Origin: Spirodela intermedia
Lineage: Eukaryota > Streptophyta > Magnoliopsida > Alismatales > Araceae
Assembly (NCBI GenBank): GCA_902729315.2
Contig: LR746277.1
Location: 2,919,001 to 2,983,000 of the forward strand
DNA: 64,000 nucleotides
Direction of reading: 5' to 3'
Positions 38,984 to 51,838 of this stretch are shown piece after piece. The first letter of the stretch is position 1. Every line of letters starts with the position of its first letter. The translations under genes were made by a program, and so were the position numbers. The notes under the pieces were generated by a model. It was not told where the DNA came from, did not search any database, and saw only the letters and a program-made list of their open reading frames with translations.

Positions 38984-38990
38984 TATATAA
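38984..38990 (-). promoter_or_regulatory. PA200: TATA-like box close to the PA200 start codon
   Basis: The sequence TATATAA (read TTATATA on the minus strand) lies only about 40 bp upstream of the PA200 ATG. If it is the functional TATA box, the 5' leader would be roughly ten bases. It may instead be fortuitous, with transcription starting further upstream in the divergent spacer. Confidence 0.3.
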
Positions 38991-39976
38991 ACCTACCCAG
39001 CTAATCCGTCTTCGTTTCTTCTTCTGCAAGAAGGATCACTCCAGCTTAAACCACCCCTCCAACCTTCCAAAGCAGGCGATGGCAGCCATCATCTTCCCAT
39101 CGCGTTGACTCGCCATCTCTAAAACCGACGGCCACGATTTCCCGATTCTGGAAGCATGACACTCCGTGTTTGTCGGGGTCTGTGCCAAGTGCCGGGCCCT
39201 GCTGACGTGGATCTCTCCGACTCAATCTCAACCGAATACAAACCAAGGCGAGCCGCGACGAGTCGGCTTCTCCGCATAGCTCAGCTGACTCGTTAAAAAA
39301 AAAAAAAAACCTCTCTCCTACGTGGCACAAGAGAAGACTAGCACATGCTCAGCGGACAAGGTGGCGACGCGTAGTGGTTTTAAAACCCAAAAATAATGCC
39401 TATTTAAAATAAACCTCGTATTTTTGGTCCAATGAGAAATAAGCCCATGTTGTTATTTTTTTCTCCCCTCCCTCTCTACGATGCTCTTTAGTAAGCACTC
39501 ATAACCTGCGACATCTATTGAATGATTTTGATAATTATCATAAACCCTCAACCACGGTCAAACCTCGTAGAGGTACCCCAGTATAGCCGTTGACGTCGCA
39601 ATGGTCAAAGTCAAGGCCATATCTTAAAATCCAAAAGGGAAGTAGGCCCACTTTGATATTTTCCTATCTTGTGATGGCAACCCATTGACTCTAAAAATTG
39701 CGATCAAATGGAGACGTCTTTTATGTTAATATGTTATTTCATGGGGGTTTTTTCTAAGGGAACTTTTCGTAAATATCACTTACTCTTCTTTTGGGATATT
39801 TAGATAAATATATAAATATAGAGAGTTTTTAGTCATAAGAAAAAGTATCCAGTGATTAAGGCCATCCTGATCAGACGGCTGAGATGACAGTACTTTCAGT
39901 GCTTCTTTCCAAAGTGGGGAGGATGAGAGCCGTCTGATCACTTGTGATCATCATCGGGAGTGTGCGAGATTCTGTG

Positions 39977-39985
39977 TTTATAAAT
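39977..39985 (+). promoter_or_regulatory. TATA-like box of the FPA-like gene
   Basis: The sequence tttataaat lies 555 bp upstream of the ATG. This suits a transcript with a leader of about 530 bases that contains an intron ending at 40539. Confidence 0.4.
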
Positions 39986-40089
39986 CGGTTCCAGACTAGA
40001 TGGCTAGTAAACTAGGATTCCGCTGGAAATGCCACCCAGCAGAAATAAATGTGGGATGGTAGACAGCACGACACTCAGCCACCCGGAAG

Positions 40090-40098
40090 AAACCCTAA
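40090..40098 (+). promoter_or_regulatory. Telo-box-like element
   Basis: The sequence aaaccctaa matches the plant interstitial telomere motif found in 5' regions of many housekeeping genes. It lies about 110 bp downstream of the TATA-like box, probably in the leader of the FPA-like gene. Confidence 0.35.
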
Positions 40099-40539
40099 CC
40101 GTGGCAACTGCACCCACGGAAATCATTTGCAGAGGGAAGGCTCATCGCAGTGAATGGTTGTTCTCGTCCCGCTTGAGTCCTTTCCGATTTCTGGGGACCT
40201 TTGTCTTTTTATCCTTCAGGATGCACCGATTGCCAAGGGGTTTTCCGTTTTTCTATTCGTTCGCCATTCTGATTTCGGGGTGTTTTTGAACTGTGTGGTG
40301 TCTTTCCTAACAAGGAGAGGCCTGATTTTCCTTTGTTTCGACTTGTTCTGTCCTCTGGTCATCGATCGGTTGAACTCGTTTTTGTTGATTTGATGATCTG
40401 CTGTCGTTATTGGGCGATCCCTTTCCCCCAAGGTTTTAAATGTTTTTTGAGATACATGTTTCATTCTTCCTTTCGCTAAGAAACTACGCCTACACGACGC
40501 TGTTTTGGATCATAATTTGCATTCTTCTCTCTGTCTCAG

Positions 40540-43500
40540 ATGGGTCGGGCTGGCGGAGGAAGAGAAAGGTATCGCAGTGAATACACTCCCAGAGTCGAGG
40601 ATAAGGGAGGTGGGGGTGTCAGCCGAAGTCATCAGCCGGGGCGAGCTGAAACACAACCCAGCCGCCACCTCTGGGTGGGTAACCTGCCCCCCCAAGCTAC
40701 GCAGAGCATGTTGTTGGAGCAGTTCTTGCGATTTGGGGACCTGGAGAACATTGCTTTCATTCCAGGGCGGAGCTATGGCTTCGTAAATTTCAAGAAGGAA
40801 GAAGACGCAGTCTTTGCATTGAGGACCTTACAGGGTCACATGTTTGCGGGGGTGCCACTTAAGATCGAATTTCAGAAGGGGGTTAGTCGTGTTGATCTTT
40901 ACGCATCTTTAATTTATTATTTAACTGGTTTCGTACTCCTAATCGTATGATGTATATTTAAAATCTGGGACCATATATCATTATATTATAATATCAATTA
41001 AATGTTAATAAGGAAACAAGGTTATATAGGCACTATACCTGAGAAAAAGCTCCCTTGAAAATTTCATGTCGCAGTTTTGTGCATGAGTGTTGTCACAATA
41101 AAACTCGTTTATATAACAATCCGTATCTGGACAGTGGCATTCCAAAATTTACAAACGGTAAGCACCCAATTTCTTGGTTTCCATCATGCCATTCATTCCC
41201 AAAAGCAGCAGAGTACAGAACCTTCTCTCCAAAACGAACGAATAATTGTTTTTTCTGACACTTTTCTACATATCTTGTTTTACTATTTAAAGAGTTGACC
41301 CATTGTTTTGATCATAAATGGCTTATTGTGCCATATGGTTGTGGGAATTGCTGTTTACTTGATATGGTAAACTTTCCTAATAACGATGATGAACAGCTTC
41401 AATCTGAATAATAATATCTCATCTTTGGTTTTGATTGTTCCATTTCTTCCTTTTTTATTTAATGCCCAAAATAAACTTTCCACTGGACTAGAATGGTTAT
41501 TTGAAGGCAAGAGAATCCAGATTATAAGTAGGTACATTACCTGAAACTCTATGTCAAGGAGCTTTTGATCATGCAACTAGGTCTTAATGCTAGAAAATCA
41601 ATAAACTGCTCGGAGAAGATTCTTCAACCAGATATCAGGCAAAGAATGGCATGATATCACCATGAAGACAAGAATTTCTGTTGAAAATAAATTTCTCATA
41701 AATTGCATTAATGGACTTTGCAATGAATACCCACTTTCAGAAAAATTGAGAACTATTAATTAGCCCATGAGAATAATATATTTTTCCGCATCTAATGCAA
41801 CCTCAAATAGTGTGTCTGAACCAAAAACTAACAGCCTACATTATATATAATAAGGAGGACAAATTTTCAACCAAAAAGTAAAGAGAGGCCTAATATTCCT
41901 CCAAAGAGAAGGAAAAGAGAAAGGGAAACTATTAAAGCGTGGATACATTTGCAACTTAATTGTGGGTATTATTAGTCAAATGCCTAGGTAAAATCATATA
42001 ACTTCCCCCAAATCTTTGATGAGGTCATGAGATTGAAATTTTCTCAGTTTCAGATTATCCTTACATGAAGAGGTGTCATTAATTAGGGATGGAATCATTC
42101 TCCCCTCATATTTTTTTCCTAAGAATCTGTCCCTTTCAACAAACAGTGTAAGGTTTATTACCATATAACATCATATAATCCCATCTACACATGATCAACG
42201 GAAGCTGCAAGATTGTGTTCTTGGAGGATTAAGTTCGTTCACTAACTGAATTTCTAAATGCAGACTGCTGTTACGGCTTCATCTGAATAGAATTATTTTT
42301 TCTTGGATATGAAAGACTCGTCTCTCTTATTCACTTTCCAGATGGTGAAATCCACTATTGTGATTATGTCTTTCAGTTCACTATTGGTAGGCCGGCCTTA
42401 AGTTGCTATGAAATCTGTACTTTCTCTCACAATTGACAATATTCATGGCCAAAATGTTGATTGGTTATAAACCTTGAAAATTCTGTCAGCTGCTGAATCC
42501 ATTTATTCCATTAATAAACTAAATGAGTTCAGTTTTTGAGATTGCTTGTTTTCGTGTCATTTCAGTGAATTTGTTGGCAAATGAATCACTATAAAAACAT
42601 GTTCACAGACTCCCCTAAAAGTGACGTGGTGAAGTTTGTAATCATTTTAAGGCCTTATTTTGTGAGTTCGACGTATTGACCTGTAGTGACTAAAAGTGAC
42701 CTGGTGTTCACAGACACCACTAAAAGTGACCTGGAGAAGTTTGTCATCATTTTACGGTCTTATTTTGTGAGGTCGACTTATTGACCTGAAGTGACTAATG
42801 CAGACTTGATGAACCCTTTATTTAATCGTTTTATTAATCTTCCTTCCTAATTTTTTTTCGAGAAAAAGGTGGCGCACATTTAATTAACTTCACAACCGAT
42901 CACAGTATGAAGGAAGAAATCACATGAGACATCAATGGATACTAAAATATTAATTGATATTTAAAGATAATCCAACTGTTTACCATGTGACTCGTTGTTA
43001 GTGAGTAAATGCTGCTGTATCCATGGACATGTCAATGTCACACCTGCAGAAAAAATCCTTTCCCTTTACTGGAGTGGAATGTGTGATGCTTCAACGTGCC
43101 AGATTTTGTAGAACTATGTTTTTCTATTCATCCCATATGCCTTCAATATATAGGATCTCTACGTGATGTGTTTATACCCCAGATGAGTGGTAATGTCCTA
43201 TGATAAATTTCTTTAGAAAATCATTGTACTTGTTCAAGTGATATAACTGGTGATATATTTTCTTGTGATAGAAATTTCTATCACGTAGCATGGAATATTA
43301 AGAGTTCTTGACCCACTCTTTCAATACCATCATTCGCTTGATACTTATGCAAAACGTTGTCATTCCCTCTTGTAGATAGTGGCAGCTATCTTGATGTATG
43401 ATTTGCTACTGATTATAAGGGTTTCTTGTAAAAACCCCATATGCATTTATTAGTTTCACCCATCCAAATTATCTGAGATTCAACCACGTTCTCATCTCCT

Positions 43501-46500
43501 GGAATACGGAATAATTTAATTGGGCACATTAAGCTCTTTTATAATTAATTGTTTTCCCCTTCCTTAAAGTTGGAAGACATCACAAGATGTCTTAAAAGAG
43601 TTACTGTCTATGTCATAAGAAATAGCAGATTTATTTTTTTCCAAATTTGATCCATTAACCTTTCCAATCCCCGATTTTTGGGATAGCATTGCAATTCTGT
43701 GACAATATTTTCCTGCAAGACCATTTTAATCCAATTGTAGTTTGTGAATCATTTAGGATTGGTGATGCTGTTTTAGAAAAGAACTTTCCATTTTTAAATG
43801 GAATATTTGCAAAGAAGTTTTGTTCTTGTTTTGATTTAAATAAAATAGATTGCAAGATATGAAATCCTATCTAATTGAAAGGGCGGGGGGGGACCCAAAA
43901 TCCCTCAGTGAAAATTGAAAATAAAAGAATTGGGTTGAAATTGTCTGATTGCACTTGAATTGGGTGACTCTGTGCTGGGTCATGTCATTCGTGACTTTTG
44001 CCTTTTGCTCAAGGAGACTGCCGTAGAAAATGATAAATAAAAAGGGCAGATGATGGGAGGGCAATAATAACAATGGCAAAAGAGAAAGAAGTGGAGGGAA
44101 GAGAAGATGAAGGGAGAGGAGTGACAGCAAAGAAAAAGGGAAAACAGAGGGCAACAGAAAACATTTTCTTTGACTGCATTCACCTGCCTCTTGTCCAATG
44201 TCTTTTCCTTCGAGATTCATCTTTTTCTCAGCCATTGTGGGGATTGGAGGAAAGGGTGTACCTCTTGCTTAAATACTTCCGATTTAAAAAGTCTTGCAAT
44301 TCATCTGCATGTATTAAAATCATTTATTAATATACTATTACATCAAAATGAAGTTTTAATTTTTAAGCCCCATCAGTCTGGCTGATCCGGTTCAACCAGA
44401 CATTCACATGTTAGAAATTTCAAAGTTCTATTGACGGTGAAATGCTAATCCACAAATAACTTAAAGGTAAGTGTACTATGTACAGCATGTTAATGTGTCA
44501 TAGAAAATATCTTTTATTCCATGGTCTGTTACTCCATATGGAAATGAAAGGTTCTTGAAGTACGAACTTCGACCAGTTTCAAGAATAAACGCTTACAAGT
44601 TGTTACATGGCAAGCGGTTCAAAAGCAGGCTTCTGATAGTATTTCATGTTTGGAAGAAATTTTGTGTGCCCTAAACCTTGATGGTTTTATCTCCATTTAA
44701 CATCGAATATTCCATTTCTATTAATGTTTGGTGGGGTACATTCACTTTTGCACCACTCCATGGTCCTTTAAGAATCCACTTTTAAGTATTGATGTAAGGT
44801 TCTTAAAGAAAGTTTCGTGTGCCAACTATATATTGTGCATGTTGATGAAAATCAAGCGTTTGGAAAGCCTAGTGGTATGTGCACATGTTCTTGCACATTG
44901 GAGCTAAGTCAAAAATTATTGTTATTCTAACCTAGTTGAAGGATGGATCACGGGATTTAGGCAGAGGGAACAAGTGTTGATCTACAGGGTAAGCATGGCT
45001 GCAAATGGGTGAAATGAGATTATAGTCCGTGTTATGCTTTGTTGAGATATCGTAATAATGGGTACTAGCATATATTTGCATTGTCTCCTCACGATCAGTT
45101 GAGCTGAGCACTATGGGTTTTCCAGTATAGACATTTCTGATTCTACAGAAGGCATAAAGTGCAATGCAGAGTGCTAAAGCATTTTTGGCATGTTTTCTTC
45201 ATAACCACGTGACAGTATTTATGGGCGTTGATGCATGTAAATTGTCAGTCAACTGTTTGAAAATGACTGCATAGCTTTTCTTCTCATATACTCAATTTTT
45301 CCAAGTGGGTAATTTTTTTCTCTCCTTCTCCACCTCCCCCCTCCCCTCGTTGTGTTGTATTTAGAAGTATGCATGATGTGTTGGAAATGTATTTGATTTT
45401 AGGAAATTCATCAAGGAAATAGCTTCACTATGGGAAAAAATGTTTTATTCAAAGCCTAGACAGATTAGGTTGTGAGACCAATTTTTTGTGATATTATTAA
45501 CTCGTTGACACAGAGTAATTTGTGTTTGGGCAGTTTCATTATATTTAATGGGGTCGTTGAAGTCTTGTTTTGACGTCTTCAAGATATTTCATGATCTTGC
45601 TTAGTGTTGTGCCTACCACACCTCCCATCTTCAAGAAAGGAAAAAGAAAAGGAGACCAAGTTGTGATCGAAACTTTCCCTTGACTTGGCGAGCTGCTGCT
45701 CTGTTTAGAGTTTTAGAGTGAAAAGACATTGATCTCAGGAACTGTGCTTTTAGCTTCCCGGATCATACCTGAGTCAGGAATAGTTTATATGGATGTATTT
45801 TAGTGCATCAACTTGTGTAGATGCCTGAATTCACAATAAATTTGATCGTCTTTCAATGATTTTATGTTAATAAGCTAGGTTTTCAAGCATGTGTCCATTT
45901 GATGCATCCGCCTGGATCTTACCTTTTCATGCGAGGAATTCTCACTCTTTGTTTTCTAAGTTTTTTCGTCAGGTTTTCGATTTAAATGCTCTTGTTTGCT
46001 AGATAACTTATGCTTTGTATCTATTTTGGTCGATCGTTCTAACACAGCATCTTCACTGATGCAATTGATGTGGAATAGCGAACTATTTGGAGTGCCATTT
46101 TGGGCTGGGTAATTGAATTTACTTTCTGTGGAAAAAAAGCATTACAGCATCATTTGGCTTTCGTTAATAGAATTTGTATAACAGGATAAATTCCCAGCAT
46201 CTTCACTTGATGGTGAGTATGGTAGAGATGAAAGAAGTTCCACAGAGCGAGGAGAATCTTTTCATCAGAGAGACTCAAGGCAACAAATTCGCAGTCCTGG
46301 TAAAACGTATCCTGACAAGCCCCAGTGGAGCAATAATGAAGAACCAAGTGAATTGTTACGGATTGGTTTCCCACCTCATCTGAATGTTGACAGAATTGCG
46401 CTAGAAAGGGCCTTCTCTCCATTTGGTGAACTAGACAAGGTTATGACATTTCCTGGGCGAAGCTATGCCTTTGTGAGATATAGGAGCATAGTAGCTGCAT

Positions 46501-48946
46501 GCTTGGCGAAAGAAGCTCTTCAGGGGAGGCTATTTAACAATCCCCGTGTAAGCATTTCCTTTGCTAAGAATGACACTGGTCCACCTGAGCTTGGAAGAGG
46601 TTTGAGTAGCAATGAGTTGAGTATCCATGGCAGACCTAGTCCACCTGTTGACTCTGGTCGACGACAGAAGGATTTTGATGCCTCAGTTGGAGAGTTCCCC
46701 TCGCTATCTTCTAGATTTCTCCTGGAGATGGAAAATACTCCTGGAGATAGGGAAGCCATGGGATTCGGTAGAACTACTTCTCTAGGGATGAACAGGGGTC
46801 TACGAACCACTCCTGGTAGCTTCGAACATCCAAGATATCAAAGCTTGGGTTCTGAACGAAGAGTCTCTGAAGATAGAGTTGAATATCTCATTAGTCCTAC
46901 AGTTGAGAAAGCTCCTCTTGTACATGAACTCATTGAGAGGCCTCAAAAAGCCTCTCTATCAGATCCTTGGGATATCGATGAAAGTGCATTTTCTTCAGCA
47001 AAGAAAATCAAGATGGATCCATTTCCTGATAGAGAGCTTCCTGAATATCCATTTTCAGATTTTGAAAAAGAAAGTCAATATGGTGAATCACGGAAAATCT
47101 TTCCGAGATTGCCAGAAAGTCATATTTATAACCGAAGCTTAGTGTCTGATTTTGGAGGCAAAGATGCTCCTGATTATACAGAAAGTAATGATTCATGGAG
47201 AAAATCTGATGGCTTTACTGGAGGCTCCACTTCATTACACATAAAACCAAAGCCTGACAAATGGCATAGGTTCAACCCCGAGCCTCAAAAGTTTGCTCTG
47301 AATGATTGGAAATGGGAGGGAACTATAGCCAAAGGAGGGACTCCAATCTGTCGTGCTCGTTGCTTCCCTGTTGGAAAGGCGCTGGATTTTATGCTGTGAG
47401 TAACCTCAATCCCTGCGTACTGTTGTTCTTTTTCTGTGGGGTGACTAGAGTAAATCTATCTCTTTGTGCATTTGGCATCTTCTGCCTCACTATGCCCACC
47501 TGATTAGCGATATTCTTTACTCTATCAAGTTACAAACTTGGGCTCTCTGATGGCCATGAGTAGTGAACTGCACAAACTCTGCCCTTAGTCCATGTTTAAT
47601 ATGCCAGACGAATGCCCCCCCCCCCCTCTATTTTTCGCCTTAAAATAGTTTATTATAACTAATGTCTGATGTTATATCTGATCTTTTAAATAAATCACAG
47701 GCCAGAGTTTCTAGATTGCACTGCAAGGACAGGCCTTGATATGCTCGCTAGGCATTTCTATCAAGCATCTGGTTCATGGGTAGTGTTCTTTGTTCCAGAA
47801 ACTGATGCAGACATTGTCTTCTACAACGAGTTCATGAACTTTCTTGGAGAGAAGAACCGTGCAGCGGTTGCCAAGTTGGAGGAGAAGACCACCTTGTTTC
47901 TTGTTCCACCATCAGACTTCTCTGAGAAAGTTCTAAAAGTACCAGGGAAATTGAGTATCTCTGGGGTCGTTCTGAGGTTCCAGCAACCCAGTTCTGATTT
48001 TGATTCTGTTCACTATCCCCCAGAAAGAGTGGGTTCGACTATCCCCCCGATGCCCAGATCGGTTGATGAAACAACACTCCAGGGAAATAGGGTTCTTCCG
48101 AAGACATCCTCACCCAATGCTTGCCCATCATCCAAGGAGACAAATTATTTCTCTTCATTGCCTGAACATTTTGCTCCTACTGCATCCTCTGAATCTCAGC
48201 GGCCTACGAGCTATCTTTCTTATTCTGGGTCCTCTGGAAGAGTACATGATCGCCATGGAGAGAGAATGTACGATAAGATTCAGAAACAAAACCCTAGAGC
48301 ACCCTCAACTTTGTCCCCCTCTCGTGCTCGTACTGCAAATTCTGGCTTTGGAAATCCCTCAGGTATTGCTCCCATGGCCTCTCATTCACCTGATAATTCT
48401 ATGGAAGAAACATTCTCATTAAATGAGCAGAATATGATGCCTCCGAGAAGGAGTTCTGGCGTTATGGCAGCTGGGACGTCTGCATTTGGTTCAGAAGATG
48501 GCAGCGAGCTTCCTCCATCACCACCCCCGACTAAACCTCCACCTCCCTCCACTGGATCTATTCCTTCCGTGTTACCTGAGCATCTTGCACAGCTTGCATC
48601 TTTTCTTGGTCAACAGAAACATTTAGGAAAGGACCCACCGTATTCATTGTCCGGAGATCAAATGCAGCAAACTTCAATGCAGAAACCCACTGTACACAAC
48701 CGTGACCCAGCACCTTCAAACCCTGCAGTTTCTCTCTCTAGCCAAATGCAACAGTTGCAGCGCCATGCATTTAGCGTGTCTCCATCTTCAGAGACTGGGA
48801 AGCTTGAGCAACTGAGTAACCAGCTAGCCCGTAGCAGTGCCCAGGAAGAGTCTGAAACAGACCCACAGAAACGGCTCCAAGCCACCCTACAGCTAGCTGC
48901 AGCGCTTCTTCAGCAGATCCAACAACAGTCAAAGCCTGATAGCTGA
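40540..48946 (+). CDS. FPA-like: FPA-like RNA-binding protein with two RRMs and a SPOC domain, 932 aa
   Basis: Family members are nuclear RNA-binding proteins; Arabidopsis FPA promotes proximal poly(A)-site choice and controls flowering. This protein matches the two-RRM FPA-like type (Arabidopsis At4g12640) better than three-RRM FPA itself. Coding exons are 40540-40881, 46185-47395 and 47701-48946, joined in phase (342+1211+1246 bp). RRM1 spans residues 43-114, with RNP2 HLWVGNL and RNP1 RSYGFVNF. A charged linker leads to RRM2 (about 171-245), with LLRIGF and RSYAFVRY. The SPOC domain spans about 489-611, from WKWEGTIAKGG to SGVVLRF, and is split by intron 2. The tail is Pro/Ser-rich and ends in a Gln-rich segment (LLQQIQQQSKPDS). 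The ATG follows a splice-acceptor-like cag. Intron 1 is 5.3 kb. The frame is intact. Confidence 0.93.
42601..42810. repeat. Tandem duplication of about 105 bp in FPA-like intron 1
   Basis: Two copies start with gttcacagac at 42601 and 42706. Both continue through ctaaaagtgacstgg, a tcattttaaggccttattttgtgag-like block and a ttgacctg block. The copies differ at scattered positions. No coding potential is seen. Confidence 0.85.
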
Positions 48947-49122
48947 TAATTACTTGGTAAGCTTTTTCTCCTACTTGTTCTTTGTGTGGGTGATCAGTGG
49001 ATAAGATATCATCCCTTCTCCTGATCCCTAATGCATATGAAGGAGTTGCGGCCACATGTCTGATACTGTTTCTCCATTGCTGATTCTCCTCGGTTATCAT
49101 TCATGACTCTGCCTCTTTGACG

Positions 49123-49145
49123 TTTTTTTTTTTTTTTTTTTTTTT
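49123..49145. repeat. Poly(T) run
   Basis: A run of 23 T lies downstream of the FPA-like stop codon. Confidence 0.9.
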
Positions 49146-50055
49146 CCAATCTTCTAACTATCATGTGGTGAATACCGTAGAGTCTAGAGATAAAAGAAAT
49201 GTTACTTCAATTTTTTATGGAATTTATTTATTTTTACTCTTTTTTGTATTTGATTACAGAATTTGTTCTAAATTCTTGATTAAGCGAGCCTTTTGTGTAT
49301 GAAATTCATCTGGCCATCTTTTAGGAAAATAACAATATTTTGATATGGGGTCCTCTATTTGGCATCATGGAGGTGAAAAATTACACGATTAGTTTTTTTT
49401 TTCTTCTTCTTCTTCTTTATTCTTATGTATGCTTCTTATTTCTTTTTCATGATATTTCGTAGGAAGACTCAAGTTGTCAGATAAGATATTTGATAAGACC
49501 AAGACTCTTCCCCTCTTTCTTCTTTAGAATCGGCCCGCCCTCATCAAGAGTTCTTCATGGTATATAAACTGACGATTGTAGTCACAGAGTATTTTATTCT
49601 GGTAAGAATTTGGGCAATGTACAACCCAACTTCTCAGCTCCTGTTCTTGGCGACCGGTGGAAGTTACTGGTGAGACCTCGTCGGATGAAGAAGGGAAGAG
49701 AGAGAAAGTAAGTAGATATCATCGACCGATGGGTGAGAGAGAGGGTAAACCTTTCTAGAAAATAATCTGAAACCTTACTAGCGGGCCATCAACAGAGCTG
49801 CTATAATGTTTATGGATAGATGGGTTAAAGCAATATAGATTGATGAAGCTTCCTATTCCACTATATTGACAAAGATTGGGGAAAAGAAACGTATTTGGCT
49901 TGAGTACCCTCTTCTTAGACTTGTTTCCCATTCATCTCTTTCATGTCTGGGATGAATAGAAGCGTCTAAATCTTCTGGCTGAGTTCCAGTCTCTAAATCT
50001 TCGGTCAATAAATAATTTTCTGTTCATGTTCATTCTCCCAACCTTGATAATATAT

Positions 50056-50078
50056 TTATTATTATTATTATTATTATT
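50056..50078. repeat. (TTA)n microsatellite
   Basis: About seven TTA units lie in the spacer. Confidence 0.9.
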
Positions 50079-50170
50079 TATTTGAGGTGTCGGGGTGCCT
50101 CCATGTCCTTCACCATGGCGGCAAGTTTGGATTTTCTGAGTCTTTTATTCTTCCAGAGGGGGAAAAAAGC

Positions 50171-50174
<4 letters not shown>

Positions 50175-50205
<31 letters not shown>
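50175..50205. repeat. (TC)n microsatellite
   Basis: About 15 TC units lie in the spacer. Confidence 0.95.
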
Positions 50206-50206
<1 letters not shown>

Positions 50207-51327
50207 AAGGGTTAGCGTCAGAAGGGCCCACACTGCCCATTGAATGGCGAGACTATGCCGTCATCAGGTAGCTGTTCATGGAGAAATCAATCCCCTCATA
50301 TTTTTTAAGATCCCCAAGAACACTCGTTGAATGATTCGCAACGCAGTTGACTCTAATTTACCGACTCCAGTGTCCTCTGTGGGCCCGGCCATTTATGATA
50401 TATAGAGAGAGAGAGAGAACAGTGGACCACATGCCCTGAGGTATCAATCACACGGACAGAAGGTCAAAGAGAAGACGGGGCTTCTGAGCTTCTAGGCCCA
50501 TTGGGTCATAGGGAGATGTTGGGCCTGGCCGACAAATCGAAGTGCACTTAATATTACACCAGGAATAATGTTTTTCCGAAATATGAAAAACAATTATAGA
50601 CGAAGGAAACGTTGAAGCCAGGTGGGGGCCATCGCGGCGGCGCGTTTCTCATGCGGTCGTCCCCCCCGCGCCAACGGCTCTCTCTCTGCGATCCTTTTCA
50701 GCCTCTCTTCTACCCTTTCGAGCACCTCGTCTTCCGAAACCTCTCACTTTCCTTTTCTGTCGTCCTCTCTCTCTCTCTCTTTCTCTCTCTTCTTCTCTTT
50801 CACTGAAGAAGAGGGCCAGGTAACAGACTAGTAAGAGACTGCTTTCCCCTGCTTGGTCTGGCTGTAGCGGCGGGGTCTTCGTTATCCGACCAGTTCTGAG
50901 AGAAACGAGAGACATTTAATGATCAGTGTGTGCTCTACGCCTCCGCGGGGTAATGATCTCCGGTCTGACGGGCACCCCACGCCCTCGCTCGGACTCTACT
51001 GGAAGACCCACCAGGCTAACGACGAAGCCATCGAAGCCTGGAGAGAGAGAGAGAGGCGGAGCGCGAAGCACGATTTGAGAGCCATCTTTGCGGGGATGGA
51101 GGGGGGGTTGCATCTTTTACGGCAGCTTTCTCCGACGGGGTGGACCTCGTCTTGGCCACCACCACCACCACGGTCGCCGCCCCGCGCGGCGCGGCACGAG
51201 GCCCTTTTCCCGGCACGGCCGGCAACCTGGCACTTGGTCCCGGAGGTTGCACTCCCCACTTAAACGGAACTGCAGATTACAGGGAGCCGAGACGGTAGAG
51301 TAGCACAGCCGGCGAGGCGACCAACTC

Positions 51328-51332
<5 letters not shown>

Positions 51333-51367
<35 letters not shown>
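51333..51367. repeat. (AG)n microsatellite
   Basis: About 17 AG units lie about 470 bp upstream of the RING/VWA start codon. GA tracts of this type can bind plant BBR/BPC factors, but that is inference. Confidence 0.95.
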
Positions 51368-51369
<2 letters not shown>

Positions 51370-51838
51370 AACAACATCGCCATATCGATTGAAGGAACAT
51401 CTCTTTCTCAGAGTTGAATATCCTGCCTCCCTCTCCAAGAAGGCGACGGAGTGAGGTAGCGGTCGAATAAGGAAATGAAATTTTAATCGAAAGATCACCT
51501 CTTTCGCAGAGATGAATAATGCCTCCACTCTGCTTTTTTCCACTGTAGCAAAAAAAAACAAAAGGGCAAAAGCCAACAGAGGAGGAGGTGATGTGGTGCC
51601 TGTAGGGACCTCAAGGACAGCAGAGGAAACAAGCTTTCATACGGAAACCTGAGAGAGAGAGAGAGAGGGTGGGGGGATGCTGTGTTGCCCTGGTGCGGGG
51701 TACAACTAGCAGAGGAGAAGTCCGCCTGTGGGAATTTGCCAGGGGAGCCGACGCCGTGAGACAGATGGAGAAGAGGAGACAGATGGAAGGGGAGGGGGAG
51801 ATGGCGTAGAGGATCCCAAGCTTATCAAGCGAAGGATA

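Larger units (their letters stand above)
38946..40539. promoter_or_regulatory. Divergent spacer between PA200 (minus) and FPA-like (plus)
   Basis: This 1.6-kb region must hold the promoters of both head-to-head genes. It contains an A-run at 39297-39310 and AT-rich DNA in the middle. A TATA-like tttataaat at 39977-39985 and a telo-box-like aaaccctaa at 40090-40098 lie upstream of the FPA-like gene. The sequence ctctctgtctcag ends immediately before the FPA-like ATG at 40540 and looks like a splice acceptor. Part of the region is therefore probably a 5'-UTR intron. Open frames at 40029-40393 are then leader or intron sequence. Confidence 0.5.
48947..51838. other. FPA-like 3' UTR and spacer before the RING/VWA gene
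   Basis: The first few hundred bases are probably FPA-like 3' UTR. The rest has no recognised gene. It holds a T run (49123-49145), a TTA tract (50056-50078), CT tracts (50175-50205 and near 50765-50800) and a GA tract (51333-51367). From about 50600 the DNA turns GC-rich, with overlapping open frames on both strands that show no domain. This is probably the promoter and leader of the downstream gene, or decayed coding DNA. Confidence 0.4.

Noticed and set aside
43867-44235. 122-codon minus-strand frame in FPA-like intron 1
   Set aside because: It is rich in Leu/Ser from an AG-rich plus strand, with no domain and no sign of expression signals.
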